DNA from: Aphrophora alni
Taxonomy: Eukaryota; Arthropoda; Insecta; Hemiptera; Aphrophoridae
Length of the DNA stretch: 64,000 nt
Reading direction: 5' to 3'
Assembly (NCBI GenBank): GCA_963513935.1
Contig: OY740765.1
Location: 147,833,830 to 147,897,829, forward strand
The notes under the pieces are model-generated. The model was given only the letters and a program-made list of their open reading frames with translations. It was not told where the DNA came from and did not search any database. Numbering within the stretch: position 1 is the first letter of the stretch; every line of letters begins with the position of its first letter. Of this stretch, positions 34,040 to 46,000 are shown piece by piece. A program made the translations under genes and the position numbers.

Positions 34040-34560
34040 GAAAAAATGTTAAAAACAAAATTAAAAAACAATGTTAAATTACTTATATTCCCAACAGATG
34101 ATTCTAATAAAACAGCAACAAAACGGCGTAGAATAAACTGTATTGGTAAGGTTAGCTATGCTGTTGGGAATGTATTGGAAAAGAAAAATCACTGTAAACC
34201 AGCTTTTTATTGGAGAAACAATCTAAGGAAAATGTTAGTAAATTGTAAGGACAAAATAGATAATATGCAAAAAATTTGTGTTTATAAACTTACATGTATT
34301 ATTTGCAATGCAGTTTTGTAGGCCAAACATGCCGTAGTTTTTAATGTAGGTTAAGTGAACATGAAAGACGTTGGTGGTTGGACCGTAATGACTCATTCGG
34401 TCATTTAGTGTCAGATTTTTTCAGTAATGTTAATTTTAAGATTCTTCATGTCAATGAAAAAAGTAGGAAATTCAATTCATTGGAAATATTAGAGATTAAG
34501 TGATTAAGTTATAAACATGCTAGCCATGTTTTAAATGATCAGGTAGAATTTTTGTCAAAT
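34040..34560 (+). pseudogene. Penelope-like GIY-YIG endonuclease region
   Basis: KICVYKLTCIICNAV corresponds to the G-x-Y-K-L-T-C segment with CxxC-like cysteines. The next frame continues VGQTCRSF, CRLSEHERRWW, DSFGHLVSDFF and KFNSLEILEIK, matching the V/I-GQT-x-R-S-F, R-L-S-E-H and final helix E of GIY-YIG nucleases in Penelope-like elements. A frameshift at about 34320 and an in-frame stop separate the two halves. Confidence 0.75.
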
Positions 34561-34599
34561 TTACCTCTGAGGAAACCATTATCTGCCCTTTGACCAGAA

Positions 34600-34965
34600 G
34601 TCTCCCACTAGGAATATCAGGTTTGTGTAATTTCATTAAACCGTATAATCTGGGAACCTTACTATTCATTACAGGCAAAGAATTTAAATGAGAAGAACCA
34701 AAAATGCACTTGTTGTGAGTTAAAGTCGATTTTACAATTTTACTTTTTTATTTAGTTGGGTATTTTTTTAAATTTCACAAAAGAATCGGTTTCCAAGAAA
34801 TTGTTAACTTCTTCACAATATATATCTGAAGATAAAATGACAATGGAATTCCCTTTATCTGCTTTTGTGACCACCAGGTTGTTATCTACTAACTTTTTCT
34901 TAATAGATTTAATTACTAAATTGTTTTCATTACTAAATATTTTATTACTGGAAATCAAAATTTAA
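34600..34965 (-). repeat. Inverted internal duplication of the Penelope-like element
   Basis: The minus-strand frame NLVIKSIKKKLVDNNLVVTK... DIYCEEVNNFLETDSF matches plus-strand 32905-33050, and 34604-34740 is the inverse of 33076-33220. The order is a second, oppositely oriented 5' fragment, as often seen at Penelope-like insertions. Confidence 0.75.
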
Positions 34966-35319
34966 AAAATATATATATTAGAAGAAATGTATTTAGTTGT
35001 AACATTATTATCTATTGCTAAATCAACATTTAAAGCTAGGTAGTCAAATGTCTATTACCTGTCCATTTACCTTTGTTTGCAGCCAAGTAGCTGTTCTTGT
35101 TCTCTTTCTTTAGTCTGTGTTAAGCTGCCTCGTAAATGCCATCACTGGTGAAACCATGATTGGCAAGACTCAATAAAAAGTTGTAGAATTTACTGAAAAT
35201 TGTGTTTATGGTTTTCTTTCCTGAAAATGGAGTTCTAGCAAGTATTGTCGGTCAATAGTAATTGTTTAATTAAGATCACCTCCAAAGAGGTTTGCCTAAT
35301 ATTGTATTACCCACACTTT

Positions 35320-35712
35320 TAGTCCTATCTTAAGTATAGAGTAAGTGTGTGGAGTTACCAATCGACTGTATCCAACAGATTTTTTCAACTCCAAAATAAA
35401 AATAAAGTAAAAGCCTACAGACTATTGTAGAGAGGTGTTTAAAAATAAATAATATTTAATTCCATCTTTGGAAACCACTTTGCCTGTATTTTCTATTGAA
35501 TTTAATCCTATTTTTAATAATCAAATTCATAGTCATAATAAAAGGTTAAAAAATGACATTCATGTAACTTGTGTTAATACTGATGTGGTTTCTATAATTT
35601 GCTGCCTTCTCTTATAAAAAAAGCAGAGCTCCAAATCACAATTTAAGAAAAGCATGCACCAATATCTGGCTTGTAAAGGATTCTATTCAGTTTCTGAGTT
35701 CCTGTCACTATA
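35320..35712 (+). pseudogene. LINE ORF2 C-terminal remnant
   Basis: Across frames the plus strand reads NQIHSHNKRLKNDIHV, VNTDVVS, LLPSLIKKAELQ, then FKKSMHQYLACKGFYSVSEF and a stop. This matches the IHxHNTRxKxDLHV...F...LKxYLLxxxFYSVxEFL end of CR1/Jockey-type LINE polymerases. It is 5' truncated and frameshifted. Confidence 0.65.
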
Positions 35713-35759
35713 GAAAGTTTATTTTAATGTTAATATTGTTTTCATTGTTATTGTTATTA

Positions 35760-36950
35760 AAAATTATATCAGTTATTGTACTGGGTGAGGCAATGAGAAC
35801 ACAACAATTTGTTTCAGCTGGCATTTGGTTACTATGACAACAATGAATCAACAGCTATGTTTATAACCTCAATTTAACTGTGCTATTTTAGAAAACAGCT
35901 GTTTGTATTCCTGAAACACTGTACTTTTGGTGTTCAATCATTAAAATTGTTGAAGTTTAAATTGTTTCAAACATACCCTCAAGATTTAAATAAACTCATT
36001 GAAGAAATTCTGGCTATGTTGCAACAACTAATTGATAGCTTTTTCATCAGACTACAAGAGTATCAGCGTGTCACTTAAGGAATGTTATTTTTAAACCATA
36101 AATGTAAAACCACAAAATGGCATAATATAGTTTACATATTAGTGTAATTCAACCTCAAAATATTTAAAATATGCTTTTTTGTGAAATAATTAAATTGTGA
36201 GATTTTCCCCATTCAGTATTTATGTTTTTATAATATAATCAGACATGTCTTTTTATACTTGATTGAATGTGTTTGTGTATATGGTCTATTTTTTAATATA
36301 TATTTATTTTTATACTTAAGGGCTTGACCTGTTATTATATATACATCATCTGTTAGGGCCACTGTAACGGAACATGAATAAATGAAAAGAAGCAGAATGT
36401 ATATATACTTATAAACATTTTGTCTGTTACAGAATTTGCCAACCCACCAGTAGTTAGTCTTCAGATATTCCATCATTCTGCACATCTTGCCAATGAATTT
36501 TATTAATGTTATTGTACTAAATTTTATTATTTAAAATTACTTTTGTAAATATTATTTTATTTTGTCTGTTTTAGAACTTAGATGTACTTGTACTATAATA
36601 TTATATAGCTTGGGTGAAAGCGTGTAAGTTAAATGTTTCTCCAGTAAATGTTATTGTCATTCAGGTTTAATATTTGTGTTATTTCTTCCTATCCCTGTAA
36701 TTATCACTTGCAGTTGGAGCAGATAAGCATTTGCTTCATACATCATGGAAACCACTGTTAGGGTGGCGAGAACAACCATTTTACTCAGTAAGATCATATT
36801 CAACGAGACCATGTATCGTCTTATAGCCATGGTTGTACATACAGTCTTTGATGCTTTCTGAAATACCTGGCCCGGGGAAACTCTTTCAATGGTTGCAAAG
36901 TAGAATGACAATATCTATCATCAGTGTCCCTCAAAAGATGTAGAGTGAGT
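35760..36950. other. Intergenic stretch, nothing firm
   Basis: AT-rich. A minus-strand frame at 36657-36911 has a hydrophobic segment but no family resemblance and no supporting splice or promoter context, so it is not called. Confidence 0.4.
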
Positions 36951-36954
36951 AGAT

Positions 36955-37085
36955 AGGTCTACACCTTTCTTCATGTAGTATTAGGTTAGATCTCTTTTTT
37001 TTTCGTAACAGGTCTCTCTTGTGACCACCTTTTGTTCTCTTCTGACCCTGATGGTATTAAAGTATTCGAGGGCTAGGGTTCCTTA
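36955..37085 (+). repeat. Dispersed repeat family C, copy 2
   Basis: Same ordered blocks as 23410-23580 (CTACACCTTTCTTC, ACAGGTCTCTCTTGTG, TTTGTTCTCTT, GAGGGCTAGGGTT). Confidence 0.6.
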
Positions 37086-37099
37086 ATTTGTAAATAGTG

Positions 37100-38030
37100 A
37101 AAAAAGAACGTTCAACGTTTCACATTTTTTGATAAATTAAAGTTTGGTTAGATTATATATACATATATCAGAAGGCAAAGTTTGTAACGAAAAATGAGAT
37201 CTGAGGGGTGGTTACTTTTGGTTGCGTATATAATCTGATTGAATATATATACAGATGAAAGTAGAGTGACAGAACCAAGCAAATAAATACAAAATTGAAA
37301 CATTTTTAATCATATTGTCTAATTATAGAATATGACCATGAAGATTGTTGTAAAATATAAATGTATTTTCATTTTTTTAGGTTAAATCATACTATATAAG
37401 ATGTAGAATTAAGTCTGGTATAAAATAATTGCATAGATTAGCAAATAATGACACAGTTTGTTCTGATTGGAGGAAATTCTAATCCAATAAAAGACATCAT
37501 AAGCGGGAGAAGGCACTAAACATCTCGAGGAAGTTAGTAGAATACAATCATCAGTCATGAAAATACCTAAAGTCTGGAACCAGCACTTGACAAGAACCAG
37601 AGCTAGACTTGATAACATCTTTGAGAAAATTGAAGTATTTTCATTATAAACCAAAGTATGAACATATATTTATGTTGAATGAATAAAAATAAGAATAGTA
37701 ATCGCAAGGGGAAAAATTTACAAACTTTATTTTTAGAAATGAACAAGTAATGTTGAATTTTGGTGTTTTTGTCATGAACATTTAAACTTTTTTTTTTCTC
37801 TATCTTTGTTATAATTTCACATGTCATATTATGTTATGTGTCAATTTCAGGTTTAAAGAATAAGTATGTATGTATTTCAGAAAAGTAGACTTCTGTACTT
37901 AATTTACCCTAGTCCATGTTTCGATGAAATCACAACCCTATAAAAATCACAGAGTATAAGTTCTCAAAAAATTAACTTATTTGCTTGCTGGAATATCCAC
38001 TGTGAGTCTACTTAATTGAGAATTACCTGG
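37100..38030. other. Intergenic stretch, nothing recognised
   Basis: AT-rich sequence without a convincing frame or a repeat partner in the window. Confidence 0.4.
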
Positions 38031-38084
38031 GAAAAACAAGCGAAAACAAGGAATTGAGATTGTTGATGGCAGCTCTCTGGACAA

Positions 38085-38460
38085 GGAAACTAACACAGTT
38101 GATGGGAGAATGAGTAGAATGGAAGCTTGGAGAAATGAACTTTTTTCTCACACATTGTCTTACAGGACATGGCCACTTTCGGCAGGCAGTACCTTGAGAA
38201 GATGAGAAGTGGTTCAAGTCAGTGTGCTACGACGAGAAAACTCAGCTCTGTGCTCTAAGTTGGATTGTACACGTTCCCCCTTTTTTCTTTTTAACACGCA
38301 CAAATCCCAGACTTTGTAATTTGTTATTACAGGATCTGTTCACGTGAATATAGAACGAATTGCACAATCCACTGGAAGTTTCAGCTTCTTTTTTCTGGCC
38401 TGAATTGTTCAATTTCTTCAGCAGTTTGAGTTTCCTCAAACTGCTGGTAAACCCCCCCCC
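38085..38460 (+). pseudogene. LINE 3' end with terminal hairpin and poly-C
   Basis: The plus strand encodes LTHCLTGHGHFRQYLEKMRS, the LTGHGxFxxYL segment found near the C terminus of R1/Jockey-type LINE polymerases. Downstream the sequence ends in a perfect 12-bp stem (CAGCAGTTTGAG / CTCAAACTGCTG, 4-nt loop) and a run of C at 38451-38463. The same layout (CCACTGGAAG, then a hairpin, then C-run) occurs at 57915-58012, so it is the 3' UTR of one LINE family. Confidence 0.6.
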
Positions 38461-38469
38461 CCCTATTTG

Positions 38470-39570
38470 TTAAATCCTTCCAGTTATTATATTTAAATTA
38501 TTCTCTTTTGTTCAGGGAGACCACGAATAATTTTGAATTTTTTTCATTAACTCGGGACTATGTTCTTTAGAATACTTTTCGTAACACTATATTTTACCTT
38601 AGTTGCAACCTGAAAACATATGATAAGTATGTGGATTTCAAATTTAAAATAAGACTTCAATTTAATATGCTAACTATTATTTTTAATTAAACAAAAAATC
38701 AAGCAATCTTTTTATAAACACTTTTGACATAAAAAAACACATTTTAACCTTAAATCATTTTAGTTATTAGCAAATTGGCAAATCTTAATTATATTTATAC
38801 AACATTAAAAAATGTATAAGTTTTTGAATAAGTTATATTATAATTTAATAGAATAATCCACACACAGAATTGACATTTAATAGAAATCTAACTATTACAA
38901 TACAAAATTAAATTAAAAATTATCCCAGGAATCAGTTGATTTTTAATTTCACTTTGACTTTACTTTATAAAACCATAACACTGAATTTAAGTAAAATTTT
39001 TTAGTTATTTGATTTTTCAAACCTTGACCACTCCTGGAATGATTTGGCTTCTGGTGTCTGTGTTGTTGTTTATCCTATCTTGGATCCATGGATTCGTTAG
39101 TTGATTAGAGTTGACAGATGCGTTAGCTTTTTATCCATTAGCATTACATCACTTTTGGATATCACTCTTTATTTTCGCCAGCACTAACTAGTCCACTTTA
39201 CTGCACAGATTTTAATTTTACTTTTAATTATTTCTTTTTTTATCTAACCAACTCTAATTATACTTTACTTTTTACTCATTTAAAAATTTCTACTCGTTCG
39301 GGCATAGTAACCCCATTACAACTTTTTTCACAATTTTTTTTAAGAGTGTTTCATGAGAGGCAGAGTGGTTGTATTTATAGCAGAAAATTCCTTATTCTAT
39401 TACCAATTTTTCTCCCTTCTGGGTATTATCCCTTTTTGACTTTATTATTTTTATTGTGCTGTTAATTAACTAATTATGGGTGCTAGTGCTATTATCTATT
39501 TGTCTTTCTTGTTTCTATTTGTATTCCTTACTTTGTTAATTTTATTGTAATTATTCATTTTTTCTAGTAA
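38470..39570. other. AT-rich intergenic stretch, nothing recognised
   Basis: Pyrimidine-rich on the plus strand after 39000. No frame, motif or repeat partner was identified. Confidence 0.4.
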
Positions 39571-39584
39571 AGTTGTTAGTTGGC

Positions 39585-39960
39585 AATATAACTCCACCCT
39601 CTGTGACGTCTTAATTTCTTAAGACCTCTGTAACCTCTGTGCATATGGTTACACAGAGGAAGAGAGGGGCTAGGCCTTTGGTCGGAAAGAGGGAACTGAA
39701 CTCCCAGCACATCTCTAGCGTTTCTCTCCCATGGCAGTCTTCTCTTGCGAGGTAGTAAATCCAGTTTTGTCATAAATTTAAATTCATCATATTAGTTCCA
39801 TTAATTGATATATATTCTAAGTTATGGAAACAATCGGAAACAGAACACTGAGTGAAGGTCACTTTTAGTGATAAGTTTCTACAACTTTTTCAAATCTGCA
39901 TAGACTCCTCTCATTTAATATAATTTATATATGAAAATACATAGTATTTCTCTCTGTTTT
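39585..39960 (+). repeat. Dispersed repeats D and E, copy 1
   Basis: CTCCCAGCACATCTCTAGCG through TCTTCTCTTGCGAGGTAGT (39700-39756) recurs at 40746-40810 (repeat D). From 39770 CATAAATTTAAATTCATCA, ACTGAGTGAAGGT and CAAATCTGCATAGACT recur at 59730-59950 (repeat E). A hairpin CCTCTGTG...CACAGAGG lies at 39632-39660. Confidence 0.6.
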
Positions 39961-40319
39961 ACTATTATAATATTAAAATGAACTGATATCGAAGGAGTGA
40001 GAAGGAGAAAGATTGATATATGATGAAAAAAAGAATAGAATTGAGTAAAGAGAAGGATAGTAGAAAAAGTAAAAGGAAATGTACTGATTGAGGGGGAGAG
40101 AGAGGGGGGAGGGGGAAAGGGGACAAAGTAAGAAAGGAAACAATATACAATATTCTCGAAGCTACAAAAATTTTCTTAGGTGTAGCCTGTAAGGACATAA
40201 TTACAACGTATTCCCAGCCATGTTGGTTTGTAAGTCGTCCGTAAAATCTCAAATAATCGAGGATGGATCTGTTGTAAAAGACGTAATTTGACAAAATTGA
40301 CTTTACTGATTTTGATTTT

Positions 40320-40510
40320 ATTTAAAATACATTTGAAAGTCGAAAAACCAAAACTTTACGTGGTAATTAGCAACTCTCAATAATGTAGTTTAAGAGCGTT
40401 TTATGATATTTTAAAAATATTTATATGTTAATAATTAGAGGAATTACTTTTCTTAGATTTTGGTCATAGGCGACAGAACAAGTTTGTGCAATATTTTTGC
40501 AGAACTTATG
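40320..40510 (+). repeat. Dispersed repeat A, 3' fragment
   Basis: GATTTTGGTCATAGGCGACA and TTTGTGCAATATTTTTGCA correspond to the 3' block after copies 2 and 3 (GGTTTTGGGCATGAGTGAGT, TTTGTGGAATATTTTTACA). Confidence 0.45.
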
Positions 40511-40745
40511 CATAAGACAAAGATATCACTATTTCATATTTAATAACTCTTTAATTAAAACCAGTAAGACAGAGATAAACTGATAAATGTAACTTTCTTC
40601 ATCTAACCCTATGTCAAAGTGTATATTTTCTTTGGTTGCATTGAATTAGTCTCAGTTCTTGGTACAATAGACATCCTTTTGTTGTGCTGAAATCACCACA
40701 GCTGGTGAATTACTTTTATAAGTTCTGTAATAATGTATTACTTAC

Positions 40746-40815
40746 TCCCAGCACATCTCTAGTGTTTTCTCTCCCATCCCTAGATGCCAGTCTTCTCTTG
40801 TGAGGTAGTGTGAGA
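40746..40815 (+). repeat. Dispersed repeat D, copy 2
   Basis: Near-identical to 39700-39756 apart from a few inserted bases. Confidence 0.65.
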
Positions 40816-40922
40816 CGACATACACTAGAGTGTACAGTAACCATGTTTTTACAAAAAATAAAAATTGGAATGTGTCTGAAGAAAAGAGATTGTTTCAAAA
40901 TAAATGGGAATTTTAGTATATA

Positions 40923-41935
40923 CAGTAGAACCCCTCAAACTCGACACAATGTGGACTTTAAGGTTGTCGAGTTTGGGGGTTGTCGAGTTTTAGGGAACTT
41001 TGGTATTTAATGTTTAGGTTTGCAACAAATACTTTAAATAACTGTACATTTATTGATTATCAATGATTAAACGTTTATTGCAAAAAAGTCCCTGCCTGAC
41101 AACAAAAAAATAGTGTGTTCAATCACACATTAAAATTAAATTTATCGATCGGTCAAATGAGATTTAAAAAGTGTTGGCCTTGTACAATAGGTTTAGTAAA
41201 CTAAAAAGACCTATCCTAATATGCTGTAATAAAATTTACAGTAAAGTCTACAGTAAAAAACAGACAGTCCATTAAATATTTTTAAAGAAAAACAATTTTA
41301 TATAAAAAAAAAACATTAGAGCAAAGTTAGCATTATTTGAAAAAACTTTTGATTGATCTTTGTTTTTCATTTTCGACTGGACGTCTGGCAGCTTCATCTC
41401 GAAGTCGCCGAAGAAAAAGAATGTCCATACCAAACACAGTCCAATACAAATGCTATAAATTGAACTGCTGATCGCATATAATTAAGAGTCGGATCATTTT
41501 TCTCACATGGTTAAGACCTTTATTACAAAACTTGAATCATAGTTCTACGACGCTCCGTTGAATTGTTATGACAAAAGACTTGCCGCTTACTTTAATGGAA
41601 TCGGTGCTAATGACCGGTAGCATCCGGGTGGTTAGGCGCTTGGGTTCACAACAATATGAATGTTTTGACAACAAATGTTTAGGGCTGTCCTGGTCTACCT
41701 GGACCCTTTATCTTTAACTTTGGCCTCTACAGTAGGATTAGAAAGTGGCTAGACAAAGGAGCATCCCTCACAGCTGTATAAACAAAAGTAACAAGCCTCA
41801 ACCTCCGGGCATTTGGCACGCACATGGTGTAAAACAATGCAGTGAATGACCTTGGAAATCCCATGCTCCTTGTCACTGGCCTTGTCGAGTTTGACGGAAT
41901 GTCGAGTTTGAGGGGGTCGAGTTTGAGGGGTTCTA

Positions 41936-41938
<3 letters not shown>
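40923..41938. mobile_element. pogo/Tigger-like MITE with GTCGAGTTTG boxes
   Basis: TA flanks both ends (40921-40922 and 41939-41940). The termini are perfect 23-bp inverted repeats beginning CAGTAGAACCCCTCAAACTC. The decamer GTCGAGTTTG or a close form is repeated in the subterminal regions, twice or more at the left (40966-41000) and three times at the right (41884-41928), as expected for transposase-binding sites. The 1016-bp body has no transposase. Confidence 0.8.

Positions 41939-41998
<60 letters not shown>
41939..41998. repeat. (TA)n microsatellite
   Basis: Long TA tract that starts at the target TA of the pogo-like MITE and ends at the hAT element remnant. Confidence 0.9.
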
Positions 41999-41999
<1 letters not shown>

Positions 42000-42009
42000 C
42001 AAAGACAAA

Positions 42010-44130
42010 AAACCCAGCGCCTAGTGTGCTTACAAGTGCTGTCCGTTCAAAAAGAATATAACCTTAACCGCCACTACAACCAACACCATGTAATTAAATA
42101 TAATGAATACGTTGGACAAGGACAGGATACTATTGTGTCTGATTTGAAGAAAAAGGTCAGTGTTCGGAATTTTTTTTTAATAAATCAGTATCTTCACAAA
42201 AAACTCACTCTTTGCATCGTATATTGTGAGTGCAGAGATTGCTAGAGCTAAAAACCATTCTCTGACGGTGAGTTTGTGAAGAAATGCTGTGTGGAAATGG
42301 CACATGCATTTGAAGAAAAAAAACTTTGCAATTACTTTTAAAATGTTCTACTTTCTAAAAACTCTCACTAGGTGGGTTGAGGAAATAAGTAGCATTGTGT
42401 GGGAAAGTTTTAGGTATGGAAGATGTGATGAACTGTTATGAAATGTGTGAACCTAATCAAAGGAGGAAATCAATCTTTAACTCATAGAAAATTCATGACT
42501 TTTTTGTCTGATGTAGAGGCAACGTATGGCAACTTAACTCTGTTTACAGAAGTCCGCTAGTTAAGCAGAGGAAAATGCTTAATGATTTTTCGTTTTGAGA
42601 AAGGAAGTAACAAATTCTTAATGAGCATGTCAACATTTTATGCTCAGAAACAATCAAAGATGTAATACTCAATTTTTTAATTTAGCTTTGATATTAAAAC
42701 ATTTGCTGAATAGCGAGAAAAGGGATTTTTATGATTGGTTTGAAGGAAAGACGACGAAGGAGTCGCCATGCGAGGAATGCCGGATTTCTGTCGTCAACAA
42801 GAAGGATTCATGTTACGAAGGATGTCCATCTTAAACAGTACTACAATGTGGTAACATATACAATAGACAATACCAATAAAAATTTTATAAAAATGAAATA
42901 ATATTATTTAATTAATTTTGTACAAAAAAGATTAATTGTACATTTTTTTTTAGTAAAAATTAAGATGTTCTAATATTTTGCTTGTTTAATAAATTTAAGT
43001 GCTTTTTGGACAAAGGATATTTTCCAAAATAATAATATAGAATTTTAAATTCAATTCAAAAATAATTCAAAATAAATTTAAAATTAAAATGAGACAAAGC
43101 GTTCTCATAATAGAATCATTTTTAATTGAAGTTGCAACTATTTTAAAGTAGAATCATGTATTAAAGTTATTATGTCTCTTTACGACAAAGTTTTATTAGA
43201 ACCAATAAGTTATAATATCTAATGATAAATTTATGTAGGTACTTTTTTAATAATTTATGTTTAATAAAAAGATGTTCAGTTTCAGAAAAATAAATAAGGA
43301 TTTCTTATTTACCAGATAACCACTGATAGTACACTTAGAAAAGAAACACGAGCCTGAGAACACTTTAAGTTAATTTTTTTACTTTTTAAAATTGGCAAGC
43401 TTCAAGCTTCCTGGCGCCCTTAGCTGAGCAATTTCGTAAATTCTTATGTTTCAAAGTTCAATTAAAATTAAAAACTTCCCCTTTTTATTTAATGTTTACA
43501 AAGATAAACTTCTTGATTCTCATTTCTTAAGTTCACTCTCCTTTTAACTGACTTAACTCATCCACATGAATAAGTTAAATTTTGAAGTTGCAGGGTTGAA
43601 ATCATATTCGATTTGGTCACCTACTTAGATAGGTTTGTAAGTCGACTTAAGATTTTCAAATTCATCCTTGAAAGATTATTCAATCTCATTCATTTATCAT
43701 CATGCAAAGAAATCAAGGAAGGGAATACAGCCACTGACTTTAACTTTTGCATCCCAGCCTTAGACATGCTTTTAAAGTCATTCAATGAACAATTTATGGA
43801 TTTCAATGAAATGCGGCCATAGCTTCTCTTATTTAACAATCCAATGACTCATGATAATTCCCAGCAAAAAGATAACTTTCATTTGGAGCTGTGTGAGTTG
43901 TAAAGTGAGCCTTTTTTCCTATCAAGGCAAGAAACTGGCATTGAGTTTTGGAGGGTGGTATCTGAAAAGAAGTATTTCCAGCTACGTGACTTCAGCAGGA
44001 GAATGGCATCGATGTTTGGAAGCACATACATATGTGAGAGCACTTTCTCAACTATGAAGTTTGTAAAATCAACCAACCGAAGAAGACTTACATAGATGGC
44101 CATCTCCAAGATTTGCTGAAAGTTGGAACA
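42010..44130 (+). pseudogene. hAT transposase (GTF2IRD2/ZBED-like), broken
   Basis: Across frames the order is QKEYNLNRHYNQHHVIKYNE (zinc-finger-type R-H-Y-x-x-x-H), KPFSDGEFVKKC, VEATYGNLTLFTEVRWLSRG (conserved TEVRWLSRG of this clade), FDLVTYLDRFVSRLKIF, and finally FWRVVSEKKYFQLRDFSR with MASMFGSTYICESTFSTMKF (hAT C-terminal dimerisation, FGSTYxCExxFSxMxxxKS). Stops at several points and a central gap show it is dead. Confidence 0.8.
42640..42834 (+). other. Short cysteine-bearing frame of unknown nature
   Basis: The 64-codon frame ends in LNSEKRDFYDWFEGKTTKES and PCEECRISVVNKKDSCYEGC. It sits in the part of the hAT element without hAT similarity and has higher GC and less repetitive codons than its surroundings. 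I recognise no family. It could be part of an insertion, a processed fragment or chance. Confidence 0.3.
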
Positions 44131-44524
44131 ACGTCAATAAAAATTGACTTTGATAAACTGTCATCTGAATGTGACCATCCACAGTTTTCTCATTGAAACC
44201 TGTTTTCTTTCTTTTGTAATATATTTGTTATTTGTGCATTAGTATTATTATTATTTTATTTTTTAAGGTGAAAAAATTAAGCTTATTAGTATTAACCAAA
44301 ATTAATAAAAATAAATTTAATGCAACATCTCAATTTTTTTCCTGTTTTTATATACATACTTTCCCACTTTATTGATGAGTAATATATATTTATTTTAATA
44401 TTTTATTTTAAATGAATGTTTTCTACATGTATTTGTTTATTATATTATATAATATGTGGTACTCACCGTTACCTAAAGAATAAAGTGGCCCACTAGTGAA
44501 CAGAAGTTGGCTACTCCTGTTTTA

Positions 44525-45250
44525 GGACAAAAAAGGGTTATTTTAGTAGATGCAAGCCCCAAATACTCCATATGCTTATTAACATCCTGTATTCTACTTT
44601 TGATCACTTATATTCTTTCCTTTGTGTACAAGTTTGAGATTGTAAACTAAATAAAAGGTTTTTGACTTGAATATTGTCTTTAAATTCAGTCTAATTGGGG
44701 GGGGGGGTCTCTATAACTTTAGCAATGATAAAATAGTAAAAATTTGTCAAGCTTATATCCTGTAAACTATAAAAGATAATCTAATGATTTAAATTTTGTT
44801 GGATAATGGATTTAAGTTCATATCTAAAATGTTGATTAGCAGTGAGAGTAGAAGTAGTAGATCTGGCGCATAATAATTTAAATTAGTGGTGCTACATAGC
44901 ATTTGGACATTATAACTTTTGATTGCAAAAAGATATTACATTGAAATTGAGTGTCCTCTTATAGAGAATAACAGTATCTACAATATTATTTAGCAGGAAT
45001 AACGAACGATACAATTAACTTTGTAAAGTTATAAGTCTGTAAATCTTCTGAGTTGATGAAAATGTTCAAAATATTGAAAAACTTCAAAAGAAATATGAAC
45101 AGAAATGTATATCATTGGTGTGACAGTTTAAATAAACTAAACCGGGGATTGATAAAATATGTTCGGTTTATAACCTTAGCTTCGGGCAACTTCCCAATAT
45201 CCACTAACAGGTGGTGTGCCGGGCTCTGTTGCCAATTTAAAATTTAAATT
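44525..45250. other. Intergenic stretch, nothing recognised
   Basis: AT-rich with a G-run at 44697-44707. No frame with family resemblance. Confidence 0.4.
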
Positions 45251-45256
45251 TTCATG

Positions 45257-45470
45257 TTAACACGTTAACTGCCATGCCAATTTTCAAAGCGGCACAAAAT
45301 TTTGACAATTTCACTTTTAGGATATTTTGACGAAATATTATTTAATACATGTTATTTAGTGAAGTGGGAAACATTTCTAAGGTAAACAATTAGCCAAAAG
45401 TGGAGGGGGGAAAAGTTATTTCTAACTTTTTAAGGTAAAGCACCTCTGATGCATATTAGATTTTTTAATG
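45257..45470 (+). mobile_element. piggyBac-like MITE end anchored at TTAA
   Basis: TTAA followed by CACGTTAACTGCCATGCCAA resembles the terminus of the TTAA-type MITE at 18726. Only one end is visible; the other was not found before the LINE sequence begins at about 45470. Confidence 0.45.
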
Positions 45471-45479
45471 TTGAAAGAT

Positions 45480-46000
45480 ATAAAGATTGGATAATTATCA
45501 CTACCTATGGGATCGCCTATTACTTCCCACTTATTAAACAGCGAGTGTAATTTAGGTATAACGAAAGTTAAATCAATAGTAGATTGCTAGTGAAAAATGT
45601 TTGGAATTGTGGTATAATTTAAGTCATTTACTAAAATGATGTTTGAATTATTAAGGCATTGATATAAGTATTATCTTTCCTCTTTGGGATGCTTTTATAC
45701 AATTCTAAAAAGGATGATTGGCATTTAAATCACCACAGATTAGGGTGTATCCATCATCTTTAGAAAAAAATTCATTATCCCAAATACTGTTGTTAACTTT
45801 TTATTACTGCAGTATATGTTAAAGATGTAAAAAGGTTTTTTGAGGTTAATTAATTTTAGAGCCATAGATTGTATACTATCACAATTGATTCTTTTATGAT
45901 TTCTACTGCTATAGTTTTGGGAAATATACATGCAACACCTTCATATCTATCCCCTCTATATATAATATAATTCCCTCATATAATTCTTTATAAAAATCTG
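45480..46000 (-). pseudogene. LINE ORF2 endonuclease remnant
   Basis: Minus-strand frames give SKDDGYTLICGDLNANHPF (the GDLNAxH motif of AP-type endonucleases), then STIDLTFVIPKLHSLFNKWE and VIGDPIGSDNYPI (S-x-IDLT ... W-x-V ... GSDHxPI motif). These are the two diagnostic motifs in correct order. Frameshifts lie between them. Confidence 0.7.

Larger units (their letters stand above)
32126..35262 (+). mobile_element. Penelope-like element with terminal direct repeats
   Basis: A block of about 110 bp (CATGGTTGGTAAGACTCAAT ... TACTGTCGGTCATTAGTA) at 32126-32232 recurs in direct orientation at 35154-35262. These are the pseudo-LTR repeats usual for Penelope-like elements. Between them lie, on the plus strand, an N-terminal region, reverse transcriptase and a GIY-YIG endonuclease region. 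An inverted partial copy of the N-terminal/RT region follows at 34600-34965. Several stops and frameshifts show it is inactive. Confidence 0.8.
42005..44519 (+). mobile_element. hAT element of GTF2IRD2/ZBED-like type, 5' truncated
   Basis: The right end reads ...GAAGTTGGCTACTCCTG at 44519, the inverse of the CAGGAGTAGCCAACTTC-type hAT terminus. Inside are a BED-like N-terminal region, central parts and the hAT dimerisation domain on the plus strand. No left terminus is visible; the element runs directly into the TA tract. About 950 bp (42640-43580) have no hAT similarity and may be an insertion. Confidence 0.7.

Noticed and set aside
36657..36911. Minus-strand frame with a hydrophobic segment
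   Set aside because: No family resemblance, atypical composition and no splice or promoter context.
41727..42024. Frames with long I-Y repeats
   Set aside because: Translation of the (TA)n microsatellite.
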